Positions 9,571 to 17,044 of a stretch of 64,000 nucleotides of DNA are shown here, one piece after another; position 1 is the stretch's first letter, and the number at the start of each line of letters is the position of its first letter. The notes below the pieces were generated by a model, which saw nothing but the letters and a program-made list of their open reading frames with translations, made no database searches and was not told the DNA's origin. Source of the stretch: Virgibacillus ihumii (GTDB lineage: Bacteria; Bacillota; Bacilli; Bacillales; Amphibacillaceae); NCBI RefSeq assembly GCF_902726655.1, contig NZ_CACVAN010000001.1, forward strand, positions 310,001-374,000. Direction: 5' to 3'. The translations under genes and the position numbers were made by a program.

Positions 9571-10410
9571 TTGAATAAATTGATAAAAGATATTATATTG
9601 ATTGTTTTTGGTTCCATGATTTATGCATTTTCACTGACTTTTTTGGTCATTCCTAACCATTTGGCAGAAGGCGGAATTCCAGGAGTCTCCATTATTTTGC
9701 ATTATGCTTTCTCCTGGTCGCCCGGGATTACAACGTTTATATTGAATTCAGCTGTGCTGCTGATTGGTTATCGATATTTACCAAGACGCATGGTTGCGAT
9801 GTCGATTCTGACAATTCCACTCATATCCTTCTTTATGTATATAACAGAAGGGAAGGTTGAGCCGCTCGGAGATCCGCTGGGATCAGCCATTTTTGCAGGT
9901 GTATTCATCGGAATCGGGACGGGGATGATTTTTCGTGCCGGCGGTTCGATGGGTGGATCGACACTGATTGCAAAAATGCTCAATCATAATCTCGGATGGG
10001 ACTTGACCGGAACGAATTTGTTCATCGATACGCTTATCGTAGCGTCCGGATTATTTGTAATCAGTCCGCTGAATATCATGTACACGGTTATTGCACTTTA
10101 TATTGGCAAAAAATCAACCGACTTCATTGTTGAGGGACTGGATACGAAAAAAGCAGTCAGTGTTATTTCGGTCAAAGCCCCTGAAGTTGCTGATGAAATT
10201 ATTAAACAATTGGAAACCAGTGCAACGGTATTTAAAAGTTATGGCGGCTATTCAAAAGAATCCAAGGATATGGTTTATGTTATCATAAACCGTTATCAGG
10301 TATTTAAATTGAAGCGGGTCATTACTTTAGTGGATAATGAAGCTTTTGTCATTATTCATGATGTCCGTGATGTATTTGGCGGCAGCTTTTCCTGGCTTCC
10401 TTTTAAATAA
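9571..10410 (+). CDS. YitT family membrane protein (DUF161 + DUF2179)
   Basis: Function of the family is not established. About five or six membrane segments (residues about 5-170, with the GGIPGVS and RAGGSMGGSTLIA loops typical of YitT) are followed by a soluble C-terminal DUF2179 domain (KKAVSVISVKAPEVADEI to VIIHDVRDVFGG). I prefer the TTG start at 9571 because AGGTGAG lies about 8 bp upstream, whereas the GTG at 9559 is inside that ribosome site; this gives 279 residues. Monocistronic, ending shortly before a converging ZIP transporter gene. Confidence 0.85.
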   Translation: MNKLIKDIILIVFGSMIYAFSLTFLVIPNHLAEGGIPGVSIILHYAFSWSPGITTFILNSAVLLIGYRYLPRRMVAMSILTIPLISFFMYITEGKVEPLGDPLGSAIFAGVFIGIGTGMIFRAGGSMGGSTLIAKMLNHNLGWDLTGTNLFIDTLIVASGLFVISPLNIMYTVIALYIGKKSTDFIVEGLDTKKAVSVISVKAPEVADEIIKQLETSATVFKSYGGYSKESKDMVYVIINRYQVFKLKRVITLVDNEAFVIIHDVRDVFGGSFSWLPFK

Positions 10411-10443
10411 ACGCATTAAAAACGTTTTTTGGTCCGGTTGGTT

Positions 10444-11184
10444 TTATAAACTTCCAAGCATCAGTGTAATAAATATTCCAACAGCTGTGATGAAGCCGAC
10501 TGCCGGACCGCCCTCTTTAAAAGCTTCCGGCATCATGGTGGAGGCAATCATGGCCGTAATGCCGCCACCTGCAAAGGCGCTGATGATTGCCTGGATGCCG
10601 TCGCCTGCTTTATCCAATAACGCAAATCCTGCCAGAGAGCTGAGTGCGGAAAAGACAATGACAGCTCCCCACATGGTGAAGACCTTCGTGCGGGAATAAC
10701 CATCTTTTTTTAATCCAACGGTACTTGATAACCCTTCTGGAAAATTACTTATAAATATGGCTGCAACTAGTGAAAGTCCGACCGAATGGCTCCCAATCAG
10801 GCTGATACCTATCATCGCTGATTCAGGAATAGCATCCATAACGGTTCCAATGAATATAGCCAGCCCGCAACCGCCTTTCCCGGATTCTGAAGTATTGCTG
10901 CCTTCCGAATGCTTACGCTTGTGCCCGCCTTTTGTTGAAACAGCACTATCAAAAACAGTAAAAATAAGAGCACCGCCCAGAAAGCCGATTGCTGCCTCGA
11001 GAAAGCCAGCTTGTCGAACTGCTTCACCGAGAAGTTCATATGTGGTGGCCGCAATCAAAGCGCCGACGCCAAGCGCCATTATATAACCGATTATTCGTTT
11101 TGGAACATCGAATATAAGGACTGTTAACGCTCCGAGCAGCGAGGCTGAACCGGCAATGCCACCTCACAAAATTGCTGTCCACAT
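10444..11184 (-). pseudogene. ZIP family metal transporter with an in-frame stop near the N-terminus
   Basis: Would import divalent metal ions such as zinc. The long frame begins at an ATG at 11079, but the same frame continues upstream: a GAGGAGG ribosome site, ATG at 11184, MWTAIL, then TGA at 11166-11164, then GGIAGSASLLGALTVLIFDVPKR... joined to the long frame. The first membrane helix is therefore interrupted by TGA where a Trp (TGG) would fit. The rest is intact ZIP: a His/Lys/Gly-rich loop (GGHKRKHSEG), and the metal-site helices with DAIPESAMIG and ISNFPEGLSS. Total length about 246 residues is normal. A nonsense mutation or base error is most likely; restart at 11079 would lack helix 1. 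Confidence 0.8.
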
Positions 11185-11509
11185 ATCCATGACCTCCTCT
11201 TAGCCATAACATCAAAGGTTGAAACTGGTCTATGACTGTTATACCCAATTTGAAAAAGAGATATCCATTTGCTGCTGCATAAGTCCATATCCATTTGGAA
11301 CATCGCAACGGTACGCTCTGCATCTTCCTCAGACATCGCCTCCAATTATTCTCATTAATGAGAGAATCAGTTTTTATGATAATCGAATTTCGTTGAAGAT
11401 TGGCAGGAGAATTAGGAGTGTATGTAGAATGAAATATAATTATGTAATTAAATAATGGACTTTTAAAAATCACTAAATTTTAAATAACAGAAGTCAGGGG
11501 AGAGATTGT
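11185..11509. other. Gene-free stretch between the ZIP gene and the acetyltransferase
   Basis: Holds the upstream regions of both divergent genes. A perfect palindrome TCTCATTAATGAGA lies at 11350-11363, extended to an imperfect ATTCTC...GAGAAT pair, and could be a metalloregulator or general operator. The minus strand has a short open frame starting near 11336 (MSEEDAERTVAMFQMDMD...), but it has a poor ribosome site and no family I recognise. Confidence 0.4.
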
Positions 11510-12058
11510 ATGTTTGCGATGAAAGTGAATGATGTTGTTTCTTTAAAATTACTTGAACAGGAAGATGCAAAGGAGCTATTTAAGTTGGTCGATGAATCAA
11601 GAGATCACTTAAGAGAATGGCTTCCATGGGTTGACAGCATGGAGCAGGTAACTGATTATGAGCCAATTATTGAAACGTGGCTAAAGAAATTTTCCGAGCA
11701 TGACGGTTATCAGGCTGGTATTTTATATAAAGGAAAGCTAGTGGGTATGGTAGGTTTTCATGAAATAGATTGGGCCAACCGAAAAACGACAATAGGTTAT
11801 TGGCTGGCCGAAAATTATCAGGGTAACGGAATTATGACTGCTTCGGTAAAAGCATTAATTGCGCAAGCTTTTATTGAATATAAGTTGAACAGAGTGGAAA
11901 TACAATGTGGTGCTGGTAATGAAAAAAGTAAGGCAATCCCAGAGCGTCTTGGCTTGAAACAAGAAGGTATTATCCGGGATGCGGAGTATTTATATGACCA
12001 TTTCCATGATTGTGTTTTGTACAGTGTGCTTGCAAGCGAATGGAATGCAGAGGAATGA
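11510..12058 (+). CDS. GNAT acetyltransferase, RimL/RimJ-like
   Basis: Acetyl-CoA-dependent N-acetyltransferase of the ribosomal-protein type, similar in layout to B. subtilis YdaF. 182 residues. The N-terminal LLEQEDAKELFKLVDESRDHLREWLPWVD block is characteristic of the RimL group, and the acetyl-CoA pyrophosphate loop is seen in YWLAENYQGNGIMTASVKAL (about residues 108-127). The fourth motif reads VEIQCGAGNEKSKAIPERLG, the usual N-x-x-S-x-x-x-x-E-x-x-G pattern. Ribosome site GGGGAGAG upstream of ATG. Actual acceptor unknown; members modify ribosomal proteins or small molecules. Confidence 0.85.
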   Translation: MFAMKVNDVVSLKLLEQEDAKELFKLVDESRDHLREWLPWVDSMEQVTDYEPIIETWLKKFSEHDGYQAGILYKGKLVGMVGFHEIDWANRKTTIGYWLAENYQGNGIMTASVKALIAQAFIEYKLNRVEIQCGAGNEKSKAIPERLGLKQEGIIRDAEYLYDHFHDCVLYSVLASEWNAEE

Positions 12059-12213
12059 CAGACAAAATAGAAATCGCCGGAGAAGATTGGAGAGTAGCGC
12101 TATGAATGTTATTTCCGAAGATTTCTTTGCAGAAGAAAGTCGTGTACTTGTATCGATAGATCATTCGCGGGAAAACGAACTTTCAAGCGAACATTCCACA
12201 AGGGGGGAATCAT

Positions 12214-12733
12214 TTGAAAAAGCAAAGGGTTTTGGTAAGTATTCTGCTCTTACTTATGCTTTCTATTGTCATGTATGCAAAAATTGGCTTTCCTTGGGAT
12301 TATTTTGAGGCGAGGGAGAATTTTCACAAGCATTTATCATCATATGATGTAGAGATGGTCCTGGATGAAATCGGATATGATTTTTTGCATGGGGGGATAC
12401 CATGGAAAAGCCTATCCAAAAAACAACCCGGATCTCCAATTTTATATCGGGGAAAATATGCGCACTAATCAGATAGAAGACGGGTATGCCTATCAGAAAT
12501 TGCGGGAGCGTGCCAATAAAGAGGTTAAAGCTATTTTGGATAAATACTTGCCAAACCGTATTTTGCCTGATCCGGAAGTGGAAGTTGTTAATTTTGATAC
12601 GAAAGCTTTGGAAATCCCTGTGACAACCACAAACCATGTTGATGAAATGACGAAAGCCAAAATTAAACAGGCGATTATCGAAAAAGGTTTTAAGCCGGAA
12701 CAGCTTATGTTTGAAAGTGGTGATGATAAGTAG
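12214..12733 (+). pseudogene. Small exported or membrane-anchored protein, frameshifted
   Basis: Two overlapping frames make sense only if joined. The first starts at TTG 12214 behind GGGGGG with MKKQRVLVSILLLLMLSIV, a signal anchor, and reads to EIGYDFLHGG. The second continues from about 12395 with YHGKAYPKNNPDLQFYIGEN to the stop at 12733. The change of frame lies at T6 (12381-12386) or G6 (12391-12396); one base fewer would give a single protein of about 172 residues with one N-terminal helix and a soluble domain. The GGYHGKAYPKNNP block resembles many uncharacterised Bacillaceae lipoprotein-like proteins, but I cannot name a family. Either a true frameshift or a homopolymer read error. 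Confidence 0.6.
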
Positions 12734-12820
12734 TTGCGTATTTGTAAATACCCCCGTTAAACACAACGCCTAGACATAGTACATAGGATAATTTGATTAC
12801 TCTGTGAAAGGAAGAGATGT

Positions 12821-13390
12821 ATGTACTATGTTCCGTATATTCCGACATATCCATATTTAACGCAGGTATATGACAATGAAAGACAATATGAAAATTGGAT
12901 GGCCAACTGTTACGAGATGACACAGCCGCATTTATATGGCTATCGGAAATATCCCAACCTGGAACGACAGCCAGGAGGGCAATTAAAGGATTATGGAAAC
13001 GAGCCATATGTTGTAAATATTGAGGAGGCTGCTGAACAAAACAGAAACTTCCGTACCACACTATGGACAGGGGACCATTTGCAATTGACCGTTATGAGTA
13101 TTGATGTTGGAGAGGATATCGGTTTGGAAATACATCCGGATGTCGATCAATTTTTACGTATTGAAGAAGGTCAGGGAATTGTGCGCATGGGGAGTTCAAA
13201 GGAAGATTTGTATTTCGAAAGAATGGTTGGTGAAGATTACGCAATAGTGGTGCCTGCCGGAAAATGGCATAACCTTATCAATACCGGACGTCGGCCGCTT
13301 AAACTATATACTATTTACGCCCCGCCGGAGCACCCGTTTGGGACAGTTCATGTAACAAAAGCGGATGCAATTGCGGCTGAGGAAGAATAG
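12821..13390 (+). CDS. Cupin-domain protein, YrkC-like
   Basis: Probable metal-binding cupin of unknown substrate. 189 residues: a Tyr/Pro-rich N-terminus (MYYVPYIPTYPYL...) that resembles spore-coat-associated proteins, then a single cupin barrel at about 80-175. Cupin motif 1 is seen as GEDIGLEIHPDVDQFLRIEEG (His and Glu ligands) and motif 2 as VPAGKWHNLINTG. Ribosome site AAAGGAAGAG upstream. A CATAGGATA box near 12790 resembles a sigma-K -10 element, but I do not see a matching -35, so sporulation control is only a suggestion. Confidence 0.8.
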   Translation: MYYVPYIPTYPYLTQVYDNERQYENWMANCYEMTQPHLYGYRKYPNLERQPGGQLKDYGNEPYVVNIEEAAEQNRNFRTTLWTGDHLQLTVMSIDVGEDIGLEIHPDVDQFLRIEEGQGIVRMGSSKEDLYFERMVGEDYAIVVPAGKWHNLINTGRRPLKLYTIYAPPEHPFGTVHVTKADAIAAEEE

Positions 13391-13537
13391 AGTGAATTTC
13401 CGATTGGGTTATCACTGCATTAACAAAAGTTTGGTACTTGCCATTTGCTGATGCACTTTAGGCTTTACAAACCAATCCAATTTTAGTATAATTCTAAAAA
13501 TAACAAATTTTAAAGTTAAACTACGAGGAGAGTGAAT

Positions 13538-13648
13538 ATGAAAACAGCATTCATTTGGACAATTTTCGCAGGGGTTGCATCAGCCTTAGCATACAAAGTT
13601 TTACACATTCAGGCCAAAGAGCGTTGGAGGCGCACATCGTGGATATAA
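13538..13648 (+). CDS. 36-residue membrane microprotein
   Basis: Reads MKTAFIWTIFAGVASALAYK..., one hydrophobic segment (residues about 4-23) followed by a basic tail (KERWRRTSW). A clear GAGGAGAG ribosome site stands 6-7 bases before the ATG, and a terminator follows directly, so the unit looks like a real short gene. No family recognised. A second unrelated small membrane protein of similar size is found at 63721. Confidence 0.6.
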   Translation: MKTAFIWTIFAGVASALAYKVLHIQAKERWRRTSWI

Positions 13649-13654
13649 AAAGTT

Positions 13655-13697
13655 GAAAAAGCCTAAATCATAAAGCGATTTAGGCTGATAATTTCTT
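13655..13697. terminator. Bidirectional terminator
   Basis: Perfect stem AGCCTAAATC / GATTTAGGCT (13660-13686) with T-rich sequence on both sides, serving the microprotein gene and the converging ABC permease gene. Confidence 0.8.
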
Positions 13698-14388
13698 ATA
13701 TGAACTTGCTGTATCTGGCTTCTAATCGATCCTGTAAATGGGAAATGAGTATGCAAATCGGCCAGTAAATTAGTGCAACCAAAATATACATCGTCAATGA
13801 GTCATACGTGCGGCCGGCGACAATTTGTGCCTTTTGGAATAGCTCCGGAACGGTGATAACCGCGGCCAGAGAGGTGGCTTTCACGATGCTCAGAAAAACA
13901 TTTGACAATGGTGGAATTGCTGTTCTGACTGCCTGCGGTAAAATAATCTTAAACAATGTCACCCAATACCCCATATTCAACGATTTTCCCGCTTCCCATT
14001 GTCCGGAATCAATACTATTGAGTGATGAGCGATTTATTTCTGCAATGTATGCTGCACTGTTAAGGCCGAATGCCAGAATTGCCGAAAGGATTGCTGATAA
14101 TTTTATTCCTACCATTGGCAATCCGGCATATAAAATAAATAAAAATACTAATAATGGTGTACCGCGCATAAATGAGATATACATCCGTGCCGGCCAGCGC
14201 CAGATAATCTGTTTGGAACCTCGTGCGAGTGCAAGAAATAATCCGAGAACAAGTCCCAATCCCATTCCAATCAGTGAAACGGTTAATGTTGCTGGTAATC
14301 CTTCAAGTACGAAAGGTAAGCTTTTCCAGGCAAGCTGCCAATCAAATAAATTTCCTAATTGCACTTCATCTATCTGCAATTCAAGCAT
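13696..14388 (-). CDS. Polar amino acid ABC transporter permease (HisM/GlnP family)
   Basis: Membrane subunit of an uptake system for a polar amino acid such as cystine, glutamine or arginine. 230 residues, about five membrane helices (LPATLTVSLIGMGLGLVLG..., FMRGTPLLVFLFILYAGLP). The EAA loop that docks the ATPase is seen as EAGKSLNMGYWVTLFKIILPQAVRTAIPP. It follows the substrate-binding gene by 7 bp in one operon. No ATPase gene is present before the terminator, so the transporter must use an ATPase encoded elsewhere. Substrate not assignable from sequence alone. Confidence 0.88.
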   Translation of the reverse strand: MLELQIDEVQLGNLFDWQLAWKSLPFVLEGLPATLTVSLIGMGLGLVLGLFLALARGSKQIIWRWPARMYISFMRGTPLLVFLFILYAGLPMVGIKLSAILSAILAFGLNSAAYIAEINRSSLNSIDSGQWEAGKSLNMGYWVTLFKIILPQAVRTAIPPLSNVFLSIVKATSLAAVITVPELFQKAQIVAGRTYDSLTMYILVALIYWPICILISHLQDRLEARYSKFI

Positions 14389-14395
14389 AATAGGT

Positions 14396-15259
14396 TTACT
14401 CTATTCCTTCGATTTCTCTAATTTCTTCATTAGGCTTTTTGGAAACATCTTCACCAGAAAAAAACTTTTTAGAAATCTTTGTAAGTGTTCCGTCCTTGTG
14501 CATTTCTGCAAGGGCTTCATTGATTTTTTTCTCCAGTTTTGGAGAACCCTTAGGCATGACAACATTTACCGTTGTCGAATGAAATTTTAAATCAGGATGG
14601 ATCTTAATATTAAGTTCGGGAAATGCTTTCAGGGCAAGTTTTTGCAGGTAAAAGTCATTTATGATAACATCCGTCCTGCCATTTGCAACATCCCGTAAAT
14701 AAACATCATTGGTCGCATTGCCATATGTTTTAACTTCTGCACCGAATTTTCGGGCAATATCACTATATACCGTGGTAGCAGCACCGCCTGCTTTTTTGCC
14801 TTTTAAGTCTTCCAACGTCTCGATTCCGGATAAATTATCTTCCCGTACGATCATCGTTGAATAGGAATGTTTAAAGGGTTCACTGAAGGTGAATTTTTTT
14901 CTGCTCTGTTCCCTTGGACCCGCAGTAATAACATCGATTCGCCCGGATTTTAATGTTGCCAGCATCGCATCGAAGGCCATTGTTTCGAATTTGATATCCA
15001 GGTTCAAACGTTTGGCAATTTCACGCATCACTTCAACATTATAACCGGTTAACCTGTCCGAGCCTTCCGGGTAGTAGGAAGCAGGGTATAGCGTTCCCGC
15101 AGTGCCATAGACAATTTCCCCGGATTCCTTAATTTCAGACCATTTTCCATCTGTCTTTTTCTTCTCACTGCTATTGGTTGTTTCATTATCTGTCCCACAA
15201 GCACTTAAGACTAGTAAAAATGAAATAATCAACAATGATGCCAATCCTTTTCGGTTCAT
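14396..15259 (-). CDS. Amino acid ABC transporter substrate-binding lipoprotein
   Basis: Extracytoplasmic binding protein of the polar amino acid family (SBP_bac_3). 287 residues. Signal peptide with lipobox LVLSAC (Cys about residue 21), then an Asn/Ser-rich linker, and two lobes; the YPEGSDRLTGYNVEVMREIAKRL segment and the KSGRIDVITAG block are family hallmarks. Followed by its permease. A TTGAAA-17-TACAAT promoter lies about 50 bp upstream. Similar proteins bind cystine (TcyA/TcyK) or glutamine; I cannot decide between them. Confidence 0.88.
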   Translation of the reverse strand: MNRKGLASLLIISFLLVLSACGTDNETTNSSEKKKTDGKWSEIKESGEIVYGTAGTLYPASYYPEGSDRLTGYNVEVMREIAKRLNLDIKFETMAFDAMLATLKSGRIDVITAGPREQSRKKFTFSEPFKHSYSTMIVREDNLSGIETLEDLKGKKAGGAATTVYSDIARKFGAEVKTYGNATNDVYLRDVANGRTDVIINDFYLQKLALKAFPELNIKIHPDLKFHSTTVNVVMPKGSPKLEKKINEALAEMHKDGTLTKISKKFFSGEDVSKKPNEEIREIEGIE

Positions 15260-15306
15260 TCTATGTATCCCCTCTCTTATGTTGTTATATATATAAATAT
15301 TTATTA

Positions 15307-15335
15307 ATTGTAACAGGGAAATTAATCGGTTTCAA
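15307..15335 (-). promoter_or_regulatory. Sigma-A promoter for the amino acid importer
   Basis: Minus-strand TTGAAA, 17-bp spacer, TACAAT, ending about 48 bp before the lipoprotein ATG. Confidence 0.7.
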
Positions 15336-15410
15336 TTTTTTTTAGCTCTGTTATATAAATTTTATAGATCCTGTTAGACAGCATATGGAAGATATTAGAA
15401 AAGAAGTGAG

Positions 15411-15470
15411 TTCGCAAGTTTGGCAGGGATTTCGCATATTTCAATGCGGAATTCGTATATTTTAAGACCA
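15411..15470. repeat. Degenerate tandem repeat, three units of 20-21 nt
   Basis: TTCGCAAG at 15411, TTCGCATA at 15431 and TTCGTATA at 15452 begin three related units. One of six loci in the window with a period near 21 nt. Confidence 0.5.
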
Positions 15471-15485
15471 AACTTTTAAGGAGAT

Positions 15486-15522
15486 GAAAAAAGGATCAAG
15501 CGGACGGACCTGATCCTTTTGG
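15486..15522 (-). terminator. Terminator after the small acidic protein gene
   Basis: Stem AAAAGGATCA / TGATCCTTTT around a 12-base loop, just past the stop codon of the minus-strand gene; T run on the minus strand. Confidence 0.8.
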
Positions 15523-15530
15523 CTTCATCA

Positions 15531-15740
15531 TTATGAATTGTTATTGATTTGGGAAATCACTTTTTCAGCAATTATTTCATTTGCGGCTTCCAGTTCTTTG
15601 TGTTCATCGACCGAATCACCGGCAGCATCATCATCTTCATTATACGGCTTTTTTGCATCCAGTCCGTTTCGTATGTTGTATTCACCGTCCATATTTGCCT
15701 GTGTCGGCATATTAAATTTCTTTTTTTCTTGTTTTTTCAT
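15531..15740 (-). CDS. Small acidic hydrophilic protein, unknown function
   Basis: 69 residues: a basic Lys-rich start (MKKQEKKKF), then an Asn/Asp/Glu-rich middle (KKPYNEDDDAAGDSVDEHKE) and a helical C-terminus. I use the ATG at 15740 because GAGGTGATC precedes it; an earlier in-frame ATG lacks a ribosome site. No signal peptide or membrane segment. It is divergent from the PadR gene, and the symmetric operator between them overlaps the likely promoters of both, so it may be co-regulated. No family recognised. Confidence 0.6.
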   Translation of the reverse strand: MKKQEKKKFNMPTQANMDGEYNIRNGLDAKKPYNEDDDAAGDSVDEHKELEAANEIIAEKVISQINNNS

Positions 15741-15792
15741 GACGATCACCTCATTAATAATCTTTGCTTGGAGGTATTTATTATTCATACCC

Positions 15793-15820
15793 TTGTAATA
15801 CGATGTGTATCGTATTACAA
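15793..15820. promoter_or_regulatory. Perfect palindromic operator overlapping divergent promoters (PadR site)
   Basis: Two perfect 12-bp arms, TTGTAATACGAT and ATCGTATTACAA, separated by GTGT. Reading rightwards, TTGTAA and TACAAT are spaced by 17 bp, a complete sigma-A-type promoter made from the arms; leftwards the same arms give TTGTAA-17-TACAAG. The ATG of padR is 20 bp downstream. This fits PadR autorepression and control of the divergent small gene. Confidence 0.85.
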
Positions 15821-15840
15821 TGTAAACTAGAGGTGAAAAA

Positions 15841-16164
15841 ATGGATCGTGAAATTATGAAAGGCAGTATTGATATTTTGTTACTTAATCTGCTGAACGGA
15901 AAAGATATGTATGGCTACGAGATGGTTAAGGTACTGAAGGAAAAAAGTGAACAACTTTATAATATGGGGGAAGGAACGCTTTATCCTGCACTTAAACGGA
16001 TGGAAAAAAAGCAGTGGCTCGAATCATACTGGTATGAAACAGAGCACGGGAGAAGAAAATATTACCGGATTACGGATGATGGAAAGGATATCCTGGAAAA
16101 GAAATTGGACGAATGGAAAAGTGTCCATGATTTAATCACGAAAACATCGGGAGACATATCATGA
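15841..16164 (+). CDS. PadR family transcriptional regulator
   Basis: DNA-binding repressor, 107 residues, all winged helix plus a short C-terminal helix (PadR subfamily 2). Typical blocks are MKGSIDILLLNLL, MYGYEMVKVLKEKSE, the recognition region EGTLYPALKRMEKKQWLESYW and the wing GRRKYYRITDDG. Ribosome site GAGGTGAA. It sits 20 bp after a perfect palindrome that contains its own promoter, so autorepression is very likely. Its stop overlaps the start of the next gene by 4 bp (ATGA), showing translational coupling with a membrane protein that is probably part of the regulated response. Confidence 0.92.
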   Translation: MDREIMKGSIDILLLNLLNGKDMYGYEMVKVLKEKSEQLYNMGEGTLYPALKRMEKKQWLESYWYETEHGRRKYYRITDDGKDILEKKLDEWKSVHDLITKTSGDIS

Positions 16165-17033
16165 CCGGGTTGGAAAAACATGTAGAAAAAATTTTGAACT
16201 ACATACAAAGTCCAAATGATGAACGGGAAGAGATACGGGAGGAACTTCTCAGTCACTTGGAGGAAGCAAAAATGTATTATATCAGCGAAGGATTCACGGA
16301 GAAAAAGGCTGAAAAGCAAGCGCTGTCAGAATTTGGTGCTTCAGATATGGTAGGCCACCAGCTGCAGGAATCAATGTATCCTTTCCAGCGTGGGTTGTTG
16401 TATGTAATAGGGATAGGGGCAATTTTATGCGGTATTCTCTTTTATTTGAACTCAGCATTTTTCCTTCATGACCCGGTTCCAGTCTGGTTGGGGATTCAGC
16501 TGTTAACGGGAAGTACAGTTACTTTGGCTGCCATTAACATTTCGTTAGTTGGGCGCTATTTTTATGTTCTTAATGTAATATTGCTTATTAACGTTATCTG
16601 GAACGGAATTAATTTGCTGCTCGTACAAGGAACCTCGGTGTGGCAATCGATCTTATTTAGCGTTTACCTGCTGATTCTAGTTGGTCTGGGTCTGGTTGCT
16701 GTTGTTCGGAATTCTTATTTTGCCTATGGACCGACTGAAACCAATCAGCAAAAACGCTGGCTTGTGTTGTTTAGTTATGGTCTGAATCTGCTGATGGGGG
16801 CGGCAGTTACGGGTATCAGTCTGTTTTTCCTGTGGGCTACGCTTGCCTTTTCCGGCGGGCCTGTCCATGCAACGGATATCATTTTTATGATATGTCCGAT
16901 TATTTTATGGTTAATTTCCTATAAATTCCAGATGGGTTATATTGCCAAAAAGCCATTGTTGGCACTTTTGACCGGATTCGGTTTTTCTCTGTTGTCACTC
17001 ATCATTCCAAATATCATCATTTTCTTGTCCTAA
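16161..17033 (+). CDS. Multi-pass membrane protein with permease-prefix / DUF1700-like N-terminus
   Basis: 290 residues. The soluble N-terminus (EKHVEKILNYIQSPNDEREEIREELLSHLEEA... EKQALSEFGASDMVGHQL) is the helical prefix commonly found beside PadR regulators in Firmicutes; about seven membrane helices follow. The protein is encoded with overlap to padR and 11 bp before the beta-propeller gene, so the three form one unit. Function unknown; members may tune envelope stress or export. No catalytic residues recognised. Confidence 0.75.
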   Translation: MTGLEKHVEKILNYIQSPNDEREEIREELLSHLEEAKMYYISEGFTEKKAEKQALSEFGASDMVGHQLQESMYPFQRGLLYVIGIGAILCGILFYLNSAFFLHDPVPVWLGIQLLTGSTVTLAAINISLVGRYFYVLNVILLINVIWNGINLLLVQGTSVWQSILFSVYLLILVGLGLVAVVRNSYFAYGPTETNQQKRWLVLFSYGLNLLMGAAVTGISLFFLWATLAFSGGPVHATDIIFMICPIILWLISYKFQMGYIAKKPLLALLTGFGFSLLSLIIPNIIIFLS

Positions 17034-17044
17034 GGGGGTACATA

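Noticed and set aside
11124..11345. Minus-strand open frame MSEEDAERTVAMFQ... before the ZIP gene
   Set aside because: Ribosome site is too close to the start, the frame overlaps the ZIP start region, and a possible frameshift into a hydrophobic frame cannot be supported without homologues.
11350..11363. Fur or Zur box at the TCTCATTAATGAGA palindrome
   Set aside because: Half-site orientation does not match the usual 7-1-7 Fur or Zur patterns, so only an unspecified palindrome is reported.
12102..12308. Open frame starting MNVISEDFFAEESR upstream of the exported protein
   Set aside because: Has a weak ribosome site, overlaps the start of the better-supported gene in another frame, and its end has no protein-like character.
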